Below, piece after piece: positions 1-7,169 of a stretch of 64,000 nt of DNA. Made by a program: the position numbers and the translations under genes. The DNA is taken from positions 1-64,000 of the forward strand of contig JACMPP010000067.1 of the NCBI GenBank assembly GCA_014377445.1. The letters are read 5' to 3'. Numbering within the stretch: the first letter of the stretch is position 1; the number at the start of each line of letters is the position of its first letter. The notes beneath the pieces were generated by a model. That model made no database searches and was not told the origin of the DNA. It saw nothing but the letters and a program-made list of their open reading frames with translations. The stretch comes from Oligoflexus sp. (lineage in GTDB: Bacteria > Bdellovibrionota_B > Oligoflexia > Oligoflexales > Oligoflexaceae).

Positions 1-1
1 C

Positions 2-319
2 ACAGCCCTGCGTATCCGCGTGGACAAAGCGATCGATTCCGGTGAGCCTTTGGTCTTTGCGACGGAAAAAGCGCCGAGCCTGCAAGACGAACAGGAAAAA
101 CTGAAGATGTTGCAAGACATAAAAAATGCGGGAAATCCGGCGAATAAGATCCTGCGGGAAGATTATTGTTTGAACAAAATCTACCGAAGCTTCATGGACG
201 ACAGCAAGGCCAAAGATATTTTAGCGGATGCTCCGACGTTTACGCCGCGTGGCAAGCTGGTCAAAGACTATATTCTAGGCATCAAACAGGTACCCTCGAC
301 CTTTGCACCCAATTCCTAA
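2..319 (+). CDS. C-terminal part of an unrecognised protein (5' truncated by window)
   Basis: The reading frame is open from the first bases of the window, with no stop upstream of position 20, so the GTG at 20 is probably internal and the gene enters from the left. About 105 residues are visible. They are hydrophilic and charged, with no membrane segment and no motif I can assign. The stop is followed within 30 bases by a strong hairpin terminator, which supports a real gene end. No function is proposed. Confidence 0.6.
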   Translation, partial: TALRIRVDKAIDSGEPLVFATEKAPSLQDEQEKLKMLQDIKNAGNPANKILREDYCLNKIYRSFMDDSKAKDILADAPTFTPRGKLVKDYILGIKQVPSTFAPNS

Positions 320-347
320 TCCTTTTCACTGCAAAAGAATCGACCAC

Positions 348-370
348 AGCCCTCACGTTTGAGGGCTTTT
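348..370 (+). terminator. Rho-independent terminator of the first gene
   Basis: An 8-bp perfect stem (AGCCCTCA/TGAGGGCT) with a 4-base loop runs into a short T run, 29 bases after the stop at 319. Confidence 0.8.
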
Positions 371-401
371 CCTATTGGTAGTTTCGGCACAAAGCCAAGA
401 A

Positions 402-426
402 CCTGCCGTCATTCTCTGACGGCAGG
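402..426 (-). terminator. Hairpin at the 3' end of the lipoprotein gene
   Basis: A 10-bp perfect stem (CCTGCCGTCA/TGACGGCAGG) with a 5-base loop lies 28 bases past the minus-strand stop at 454. The T tract on the minus strand is weak (TTCTT), so this may be an imperfect terminator. Confidence 0.6.
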
Positions 427-453
427 CTGTTGGAATAGTCGACTCTTTTGGGC

Positions 454-2802
454 TTAGTTGAGTTTACAAGTCGCACTCACTGAATCAAAAGACGTTCCTT
501 CCGGACAGGCACAGACGCCGCCGTTAAGGTAGGTTCCGGCGATACAGGAACAGGTTTTGATCGCTGGGTAGGTAATAGATTTCAAGATAGTGGTTGAGAC
601 AGATCCGGTCTGGTCTAAAGACGGTTCTTTTACCGTCATGGCCAGCTCACCCACGTAGCTGTCACAGGCGACTCCGGCCACAGAAACCAGGCCGGTACAA
701 GCCGTCGAACAGGCAGGAACCTCAATAAAGCCTTGCACGGGATATCCCAAAGGACCCGCTGGATGATCTATTGTATTGAAGTTGACAGTGGCTGAACTTC
801 CCGAAACTTTCGACAAAAGCTTTCTGGTCGGCTCGAGATACTCATCCCCCGGTGTAAGTGTATAGAAGATCTTCGGCGTCCGGATTCCATAGAGTGGGGT
901 GTAGACATCCGTGACGGCCCATGAAAGCTCAGTTCCGCCCGGAAGCACGTTTCCGCAGATATCATGGATAAAGTTAAGAAAGTTGTAGGAACCACCAAGC
1001 GCTTGACCCGCATCAGTCAGGCTGTCAAAAATATAGGCGGGACGAATAGGAGCCTGACCAAAGACAAAGCGTGATGTGGACGGTACGCCAGCCCCTGAGT
1101 AGAGGTGGTCCGGAGCCAAAAGAACACCTGCACCGTCGGCTTTAATCAGGTTCGTGGAAAGAGAATAGTAGGACGGTCCCATAGAAATCGGAAAGTTCTC
1201 TTTCTTCCAAATCAGTGCATCCGCATCACGCTTGCCGTTGGGAGCCTGATATTTTTCGCCAAGAGGAAAATCCACCCCTTCGGTGAAAGCCATATCGTCA
1301 TCGACATCGACGAAAGGCGTGGGAAGATCCACAAACCATTCGCTGGCGGCATCGAAGGTTCCGCCGACGGGATAGGTAATAACATCGCCGGAATCATAAA
1401 TTCCGTTTTGATTCTTGTCCCAGAAACCGGTTCCGCCGACGTCATAAACGCCATTGTGGTTCGCATCGTAGTAGTATTCCTGGCCACGGACCGCATAAAC
1501 CATCGCCGACTGCCAGTTTTTCCTCAAAACGTCGTAGGACAAAGCTGCCCCTGCGTTTTTGTCTTTGATCCAGGCCGCAATCTGATTGGGTTCGCAACGG
1601 GTCTGAGCGAGAGGATAGATGTTGTTTGCAGCATTGCCATCCCAGAACTTTTTTACCGGATAGGGATAGTTGTCCACGAGATGAAGGGCATGGAGAGACA
1701 CGGGCACAGAATTGGTTTCGGCATCTATAAATCCTCCGGTTTTCAAAGTATAGCGACCAACTTCTGTCGCAATGCTTACGGGATAATCATCGATGGCCTG
1801 GCCATCAAATCGAGCGCCGAGAGCCACCCTGAAGGAAAGGTCAAACTCACTGTTGGTGTTGTAGAAAGCACGCAGGGTGCGGGCGTTCAACGCGTCAAAG
1901 CTCAAAGAGTAGTTGATGTAGTTGGTCAAACCTGAGGTGATGCGGACCACGGGACTGCGCACGGTATAGACTTTGTTTTCTTCCGTATCGGTCCAGCTGC
2001 CTGAGATCAAGATGCTGCCGAGACTTACGCCGGCACAGACGGGGACTGCAAATTCACCGGCGCCTGAACTGACACCGGTGAATTTCGCATATTTTTTGCC
2101 GGTTTTCACATCCGTGTTGGTTACGGCCGGATCAGTTTTCTTAGCGAGTTTCGAACTGGCGGGATAGTCGACCTGCGTTGTGAAATCAACCGATGCACCA
2201 ACAATGCCGACTCCGGTCTTGGAGAGTTTGAAATAAATTATTGAGCAATCGTTAGGGCCAGAATCCAGAGTGTTGAGATATAGGGTCTGATCTTCGGGTT
2301 TGGAGTCAGGAATATCCGCACGGGCGTAGGCAAAGAGGTAGGTTGCCTTCTTAGTTACAGTCACCTTGGAGGAATTTGCAGAAAGAGCCCCGGTCTTGGC
2401 GGACACCGTCGCCGTGCCTTCCATTTTACCCGCGCAGTAGGACGACTTGAAGAGGCCATCTGCACCGGTCACGCCGGAGTCTGGGCTCACTACGCCTTTG
2501 TCCGACATCGTCGAATCCACTGTGAGGGTGATACCGACATCGGCACTGGGAGATCCATCCTTCACGGCTTTCACTGTAAAGGTCACACAGCTGTTGTCCG
2601 CGGTATCCGAGGTATAGATGGACGTGACGGCGAAGGGCGAAAATTCGAGGCCTGTCGCTGTTCCTGTCCCTCCTGGATCTTTAGGAGTGGTACTTGTCGT
2701 GCCAGTGGCGGCACCTGGATCGCCGCGCGAACCTCCACCCTTATCGCAGGCGATAAAAGATAAAAGGGCGATAACTGTGGACGTGACTAAAAGAAGACGC
2801 AT
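454..2802 (-). CDS. Large secreted lipoprotein with Ig-like and calcium-loop-like segments
   Basis: This 782-residue protein starts with a lipoprotein signal (lipobox LSFIAC, Cys about residue 19) followed by a Gly/Ser/Thr-rich linker. Residues about 55-150 resemble a bacterial Ig-like domain of the Big_1 kind (GSPSADVGITLTV, then a TATVSAKTG segment). Near residues 445-475 there are two Asp/Asn-rich loops (DANHNGVYD and DKNQNGIYD) like thrombospondin-3 or dockerin calcium loops. The last 60 residues are Cys-rich with a CSCIAGTY...CACPEGT pattern. An AGGAG site precedes the ATG. It sits alone between terminators. It is likely a surface-exposed, calcium-binding protein of unknown ligand; the domain calls come from pattern resemblance only. 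Confidence 0.75.
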   Translation of the reverse strand: MRLLLVTSTVIALLSFIACDKGGGSRGDPGAATGTTSTTPKDPGGTGTATGLEFSPFAVTSIYTSDTADNSCVTFTVKAVKDGSPSADVGITLTVDSTMSDKGVVSPDSGVTGADGLFKSSYCAGKMEGTATVSAKTGALSANSSKVTVTKKATYLFAYARADIPDSKPEDQTLYLNTLDSGPNDCSIIYFKLSKTGVGIVGASVDFTTQVDYPASSKLAKKTDPAVTNTDVKTGKKYAKFTGVSSGAGEFAVPVCAGVSLGSILISGSWTDTEENKVYTVRSPVVRITSGLTNYINYSLSFDALNARTLRAFYNTNSEFDLSFRVALGARFDGQAIDDYPVSIATEVGRYTLKTGGFIDAETNSVPVSLHALHLVDNYPYPVKKFWDGNAANNIYPLAQTRCEPNQIAAWIKDKNAGAALSYDVLRKNWQSAMVYAVRGQEYYYDANHNGVYDVGGTGFWDKNQNGIYDSGDVITYPVGGTFDAASEWFVDLPTPFVDVDDDMAFTEGVDFPLGEKYQAPNGKRDADALIWKKENFPISMGPSYYSLSTNLIKADGAGVLLAPDHLYSGAGVPSTSRFVFGQAPIRPAYIFDSLTDAGQALGGSYNFLNFIHDICGNVLPGGTELSWAVTDVYTPLYGIRTPKIFYTLTPGDEYLEPTRKLLSKVSGSSATVNFNTIDHPAGPLGYPVQGFIEVPACSTACTGLVSVAGVACDSYVGELAMTVKEPSLDQTGSVSTTILKSITYPAIKTCSCIAGTYLNGGVCACPEGTSFDSVSATCKLN

Positions 2803-2912
2803 GCGAACTACTCCTAAGGAAAGAGCTCAATTGGTCCTTCGGAATTCTTTTCTAAAAACTGATGGGTAAAGTTTGCCTAAAGGTAACGATCGGGGATAAA
2901 GGGAGAATTGGG

Positions 2913-2929
2913 TAAGTATTGAATACTTA
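2913..2929. promoter_or_regulatory. 17-bp perfect palindrome, possible operator
   Basis: TAAGTATT-G-AATACTTA is a perfect inverted repeat in the gap between the glutamine synthetase terminator and the lipoprotein start, 111 bases upstream of that start. Its shape suits a dimeric repressor or activator. No regulator is identified. Confidence 0.35.
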
Positions 2930-2972
2930 TGCCGAGGTCTTTTCTTACCGGGACTTAATTCCGTTCGGGGAT

Positions 2973-3003
2973 AAAAAAAGGACCCGCCTAAGCCAGTCCT
3001 TTT
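2973..3003 (-). terminator. Terminator of glutamine synthetase gene
   Basis: Read on the minus strand, AAAGGAC pairs with GTCCTTT around a 12-base loop and runs into seven Ts, 31 bases after the glutamine synthetase stop. Confidence 0.8.
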
Positions 3004-3033
3004 CTATGCGTAAAATCTGGAGATTTGAACTTC

Positions 3034-4083
3034 TTAATCGAATTTGGTCACGGTCGCGAGGATGCGGGCCGCGATTGAATACGGATTTGCGTTGGCACCG
3101 GGACGACGGTCTTCGAAATAACCGTAGCCGACGTTTGCCACCTGGCGAGGAATGCGGATCGAACAGCCACGGTCGGCCGTGCCAGCGCGGAATTGGTCGA
3201 TGTTGCAAGTCTCGTGATGACCTGTCAAGCGCTCTTCAAGGCCAACACCGTAAACAGCGATATGCTCTTTGTGTTTCTTTTCGAGAAGACCCAAATATAT
3301 TTCGATCGTCGATGAGCCTTTGGCCGGATCCCGGGTGTCTTTCGTGGAGAAGTTCGTGTGTTGGCCCGAACCGTTCCAATCGCCTTTTACAGGCTTACAG
3401 TCAAAGTTCGGTGTCCAGCCATACTCTTCGCCGATTCTATAGAGCAGCCAGCGTGCGATCCAGGAATGATCGGTCGTGGTGAGTGCATCAGCCGATTCTT
3501 CCTTAGAACCGCGATAACCGATTTGGTATTCCCACTGGGAAGGCATCACTTCAGCGTTCGTCCCATAGATCAAGAGTCCGGCTTCGATGCAGACCTTCGT
3601 GTGCTGCTCGACCAACGGACGACCGTAGATAACGTTGGCGCCAACCGCACAGTAGAAAGGCCCCTGTGGAGCTGGAAAGCCGTGATCCGGCCAGTCGACA
3701 GGAGCTTTGTTCTGATCATAGATTACATATTCCTGTTCGAAGCCGAACCAGGCATCGAGATCATTTGCGCCAGCATCCAGGACTTTGCGAAGCTTGGCGC
3801 GTTCATTGGTTACATGAGGCGTGCCATCTTCGTTCATAACTTCACACATAACGAGGAAGTTGCCGTCGCCGCGCATGGGATCGCGCACGACGCAGACTGG
3901 CTCAAGCAATAGGTCGGAGTTGTTACCAGGGGATTGATTCGTCGAAGATCCGTCAAAGCTCCACTGCGGAAACTGCTCTAATTTCGGCTTATCACCGAGA
4001 TCGTGAAGGATCCGTGTCTTTGATCTGAGTTGCTGAACCGGTTTCGTTCCATCGAGCCAAATGTACTCGGCTTGTCCAAACAT
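3034..4083 (-). CDS. glnII: Type II (eukaryote-like) glutamine synthetase
   Basis: It makes glutamine from glutamate, ammonia and ATP in the cytoplasm. I chose the ATG at 4083 (349 residues, the usual size of compact GSII enzymes) because it begins with the family N-terminus (AEYIWLDGT) and has a GAGAGGA site 10 bases upstream. The frame stays open for 54 more codons upstream, but these do not look like GS. Visible family motifs are WSFDGSSTNQSPG, GFEQEYVIYD, GTNAEVMPSQWEYQIG, and NFSTKDTR with the catalytic-site region FRAGTADRGCSIRIPR. It is type II, not the large bacterial type I, so the adenylylation Tyr loop is absent. A sigma70-like promoter lies 89 bases upstream and a terminator follows, so it appears monocistronic. 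I see no sigma54 site. Confidence 0.95.
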   Translation of the reverse strand: MFGQAEYIWLDGTKPVQQLRSKTRILHDLGDKPKLEQFPQWSFDGSSTNQSPGNNSDLLLEPVCVVRDPMRGDGNFLVMCEVMNEDGTPHVTNERAKLRKVLDAGANDLDAWFGFEQEYVIYDQNKAPVDWPDHGFPAPQGPFYCAVGANVIYGRPLVEQHTKVCIEAGLLIYGTNAEVMPSQWEYQIGYRGSKEESADALTTTDHSWIARWLLYRIGEEYGWTPNFDCKPVKGDWNGSGQHTNFSTKDTRDPAKGSSTIEIYLGLLEKKHKEHIAVYGVGLEERLTGHHETCNIDQFRAGTADRGCSIRIPRQVANVGYGYFEDRRPGANANPYSIAARILATVTKFD

Positions 4084-4171
4084 GGCCTTTTCCTCTCTTA
4101 GACAAAGGCTGACTGTGCGAGACACATGACTTGCATCCAGCCCTTGGAGTGACTTGTCTTCAACGTTCCGG

Positions 4172-4199
4172 ATCTTACCGCGATGGCAGCGAAGGTCAA
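4172..4199 (-). promoter_or_regulatory. Predicted sigma70-type promoter of glnII
   Basis: On the minus strand TTGACC, a 16-base spacer, then TAAGAT. It lies 89 bases upstream of the chosen ATG. Confidence 0.5.
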
Positions 4200-4236
4200 G
4201 CGACGCAAGGCTAAAAAATGAGGATTTTGAACAAAG

Positions 4237-4260
4237 AAAAGCCACCGGTCGGTAGCTTTT
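4237..4260 (-). terminator. Terminator of the dus gene
   Basis: On the minus strand AAAAGCTACC pairs with GGTGGCTTTT around a GACC loop and ends in a T run, starting 12 bases after the dus stop. Confidence 0.75.
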
Positions 4261-4271
4261 GAACTTACGGG

Positions 4272-5426
4272 TTAAACCATTTCTGATACTTGCAGCGTTT
4301 CCATGGCGTCATCCCCTACCCCGCGATCCAGCGCACGGTCCATGTCGTACTTAGGATCCCATGCAAAACGGGTCTCGGAATCACCCTGAACAATACTCGA
4401 TCGGTGAGTGACGCCTCGTTCCCTAAGACCGCGGGTAAATTCCTTTACGAGTTCGCTGGCGTCGCGCAAACTTCCGGCTGCATTGACGGCTTCCCGGAAT
4501 GGTTTTACGCCATTCCAGCCCTTTGCATACCAGAGCAAATGTTTGCGCATACATACTGCCGCTCCTACCGCTTCGCCGTACTCACTGGATTGCCATTCGA
4601 GATGCTGCAGAAGTGTAGCTTCCCATTCGTCGAGTTCCACGCTGGCATCGCCCGATCTCAGTTCACTGAAAAGCCATGGATTACCGAGTGCACCGCGACT
4701 GATCATCAGGCCATCGACACCCGTGATGGCGATCATGCGGTCGGCGTCGCTCTTTTGAAAAATATTGCCGTTGCCGAAAACCGGTATTTTTACCGAAGAT
4801 TTCACACGGCGAATGCCTTCGAGATCAACGGGAATTCCGTAGTCGTCGGCGCGCGTGCGGCCGTGAATTGTCATCCAGGCGGCACCACCCGCCTCGATCG
4901 CCTGCGCGACTTCGATTTCATTTCGGCTCGATTTATCCCAGCCCAAACGAAACTTGGCTGTCACCAGCATGTCCGTGGAGTCGACGGCAGCTTTCACCGT
5001 TTGATAAACGCGCTCTGGATCTTTGAGAATGCCGGATCCGCAGCCCGTTTTAACGACTTTTTTCACGGGGCAGCCCATATTGATATCGACTGTTTCAAAA
5101 TTCATTTTATCGAGAATGGCCACGGCGCGACCAACCTGATCGGCGGAAGGACCGGTGATTTGCACACCCAGTTTTGCTTCGCTTTCATGGCGTTTGAGCA
5201 TATCGAATGTGCGTTTGCTTTCATAAAGCATCGCCGTGGCTGAAATCATTTCCACATAAGTGAGATCCGCGCCTTTAGCCGTACAACTTCGGCGAAAAGG
5301 GTGGTCCGAAACTCCGGCAAGGGGAGCGAGGAGCAAGGGTGTGCCAGGCAAACCTAGGCGTTCAAATGGATGAGCTTTGAGCATTGGGGTTTCCATTCCT
5401 TCATCAGGTCGGTCCCGATTCATCAT
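4272..5426 (-). CDS. dusB: tRNA-dihydrouridine synthase (DusB-like)
   Basis: This FMN enzyme reduces uridines in tRNA to dihydrouridine with NADPH. The protein has the TIM-barrel signature of the family: LLLAPLAGVSDHPFR near the start, the active-site region VDINMGCPVKKVVKTGCGS with the catalytic Cys, KFRLGWD, TIHGRTRADDYG, PVFGNGNI and GVDGLMISRGALGNPW. About 384 residues from the first ATG. The start is uncertain: an internal ATG at 5384 (beginning MLKAHPF) has GAAGGAAT upstream and sits just before the conserved barrel start, whereas the first ATG has only a weak site. DusB is the best guess among Dus paralogues by motif. The gene is alone between serS, which is divergent, and glnII. Confidence 0.9.
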   Translation of the reverse strand: MMNRDRPDEGMETPMLKAHPFERLGLPGTPLLLAPLAGVSDHPFRRSCTAKGADLTYVEMISATAMLYESKRTFDMLKRHESEAKLGVQITGPSADQVGRAVAILDKMNFETVDINMGCPVKKVVKTGCGSGILKDPERVYQTVKAAVDSTDMLVTAKFRLGWDKSSRNEIEVAQAIEAGGAAWMTIHGRTRADDYGIPVDLEGIRRVKSSVKIPVFGNGNIFQKSDADRMIAITGVDGLMISRGALGNPWLFSELRSGDASVELDEWEATLLQHLEWQSSEYGEAVGAAVCMRKHLLWYAKGWNGVKPFREAVNAAGSLRDASELVKEFTRGLRERGVTHRSSIVQGDSETRFAWDPKYDMDRALDRGVGDDAMETLQVSEMV

Positions 5427-5558
5427 GACCGAGAGATTCCACGTATTAGACCAAATCTCGGGGCGAAGCTATCTTTTTTGTCGCTGATACCTTGCTAACT
5501 CCGTGCTTTTCATCAGATTGCCGCATCCAACCCGGCGGGGTGACCACGAACTGATTGG

Positions 5559-5587
5559 TTTACCCTTGCGCCTAAAGTCGATATGAT
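5559..5587 (+). promoter_or_regulatory. Predicted sigma70-type promoter of serS
   Basis: TTTACC, 17-base spacer, TATGAT, ending 59 bases before the serS ATG. I looked for a T-box-type leader in the 220-base gap and saw no convincing one. Confidence 0.55.
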
Positions 5588-5646
5588 GGGCCGCCCACGA
5601 CTAGGCGCCAAGCCTTAGGTTACGATTTTGATCAGGAACAGAGACC

Positions 5647-6909
5647 ATGCTCGATATTAAGTTTATTCGCGAGAACAAGGACCTAGTAAGCCAGGCTGCT
5701 AAGGACAAACGCTTCAACGTCGACCTCGACAGCCTTCTCAAAGATGACGAACAACTCCGTTCCCATCAGGCCGAAATGGAACAACTCCAGGCCGAGCGAA
5801 ATCGTGTTTCAAAACAGATCGCGAGCGCGAGTCCGGCTGAGCGCGAAACTCTGAAAGCTCAAGTCAGTGCCCTGAAGCCCCGTCTCGAAGCTCTTGAAGG
5901 CGAAGTCAGGACCTTGAGTGCGGAAGTGGAACGCAAACTTCTTATGGTTCCTGCTCCGGCTCGTAGCGACGTTCCTGTTGGCAAAGATGATGCCGAGAAC
6001 GTCGAAGTAAGAAAATGGGGCACCGTTCCCACATTTTCCTTCAAGGCTAAGACGCATATGGAACTGGGCGAAAAACTCGATATCGTCGATGTTGATCGCG
6101 GCGTAAAAATCGCGGGCAGTCGTTCGTATGTCTTAAAAGGCTGGGGTGCACGCCTGGAACAGGCTATCCTTCGCCTGACTCTCGATAAGCTTATTAACAA
6201 GGGCTACACACAGCTCGCCATCCCTGTCCTCGTCAACGAAGATGCGATGACCGGCACCGGATATTTTCCAGGCGGCCGCGATCAGGCCTATCTCGTCGAA
6301 CGCGACGGCATGGCTTTGGTCGGTACCGCTGAAGTTTCTCTCACGTCCTACCACGCGGGCGAAATTCTCAAGGACGAAACTTTACCTCTGCGTTACATGG
6401 CCATGAGCAGCTGCTTTCGCCGCGAAGCCGGCACTTACGGGAAAGACGCTCACGGCCTTTACCGCGTGCATCAGTTCCTCAAGGTGGAACAAGTCATCAT
6501 CGCCAAGAACGATGTTGCCGGTTCCGAACTCCTGCACAATGAGTTGCTTAACAACGCCGAAGAAATTCTTCAGGAACTCGAACTCCCCTATCGCGTCGTC
6601 TATGTTTGTACGGGTGATTTGGGACAAGGCCAGGTTCGGAAGCACGATATCGAAACCTGGATGCCTTCGCGCCAGGCCTATTCGGAAACCCACAGTTGCT
6701 CGACCTTCCACGATTTCCAGGCGCGACGCTTGAAAATTCGTTACAAGGATCAGGGCGGTCAAAACCAGATCTGCCATACGCTTAACAACACGGCGATTGC
6801 GAGCCCACGGGTTTTGATTCCCTTCCTTGAAACTCATCAGCAGGAAGACGGTTCGATTCGAATTCCCAAGGCTTTGCAGCCTTATTTAGGTGCAGAAGCG
6901 ATTCGCTGA
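5647..6909 (+). CDS. serS: Seryl-tRNA synthetase
   Basis: It charges tRNA-Ser, and tRNA-Sec where present, with serine in the cytoplasm. It is 420 residues, the normal bacterial length. It begins MLDIKFIRENKDLV, followed by the long antiparallel coiled-coil arm (about residues 30-105) that binds the tRNA long variable arm. The class II catalytic core shows motif 2 (MSSCFRREAGTYGKD) and motif 3 region (HTLNNTAIASPRVL). An AGGAACAGA site precedes the ATG, a promoter lies upstream, and a strong terminator follows, so it is a single-gene unit. Confidence 0.97.
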   Translation: MLDIKFIRENKDLVSQAAKDKRFNVDLDSLLKDDEQLRSHQAEMEQLQAERNRVSKQIASASPAERETLKAQVSALKPRLEALEGEVRTLSAEVERKLLMVPAPARSDVPVGKDDAENVEVRKWGTVPTFSFKAKTHMELGEKLDIVDVDRGVKIAGSRSYVLKGWGARLEQAILRLTLDKLINKGYTQLAIPVLVNEDAMTGTGYFPGGRDQAYLVERDGMALVGTAEVSLTSYHAGEILKDETLPLRYMAMSSCFRREAGTYGKDAHGLYRVHQFLKVEQVIIAKNDVAGSELLHNELLNNAEEILQELELPYRVVYVCTGDLGQGQVRKHDIETWMPSRQAYSETHSCSTFHDFQARRLKIRYKDQGGQNQICHTLNNTAIASPRVLIPFLETHQQEDGSIRIPKALQPYLGAEAIR

Positions 6910-6940
6910 TAAGGTTTTCTGCTTTTTCTGTTGATTCGGA

Positions 6941-6970
6941 AAAGACCCCCTCTTGGGGTCTTTTTCTTTT
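6941..6970 (+). terminator. Terminator of serS
   Basis: AAAGACCCC pairs with GGGGTCTTT around a short loop, followed by a T-rich tail, 31 bases after the serS stop. Confidence 0.9.
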
Positions 6971-7169
6971 AAATGGAATCCCGCCTTCATCAATGCAGAA
7001 TTTTTATGCAGACAGGGATTCAATAACTTTTGTTTTAGCAGATCGATCCTGCTCGGCTAACTGCCTTAATTCCACAATGAACTTTTCTGCTTTTGATGAA
7101 ACCCCCAATTCTTCATCCCTTAACTACGATGCCTACGATCCGATAGGGGGTGCAGCACAGGAAGGGCAC

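Noticed and set aside
1105-1935. 276-codon plus-strand frame inside the Ig-like lipoprotein gene
   Set aside because: It is antisense to a gene with a lipobox, ribosome site and terminator. It lacks its own ribosome site and has no family pattern.
4084-4245. 54-codon N-terminal extension of glutamine synthetase
   Set aside because: The GSII family starts at the downstream ATG, which has its own ribosome site, and the promoter elements lie in this stretch.
4084-4271. Sigma54 promoter for glutamine synthetase
   Set aside because: No TGGCAC-N5-TTGC element on the minus strand; only a sigma70-like pair is visible.
5427-5646. T-box leader before serS
   Set aside because: No conserved T-box sequence or antiterminator-terminator pair is seen; a plain promoter suffices.
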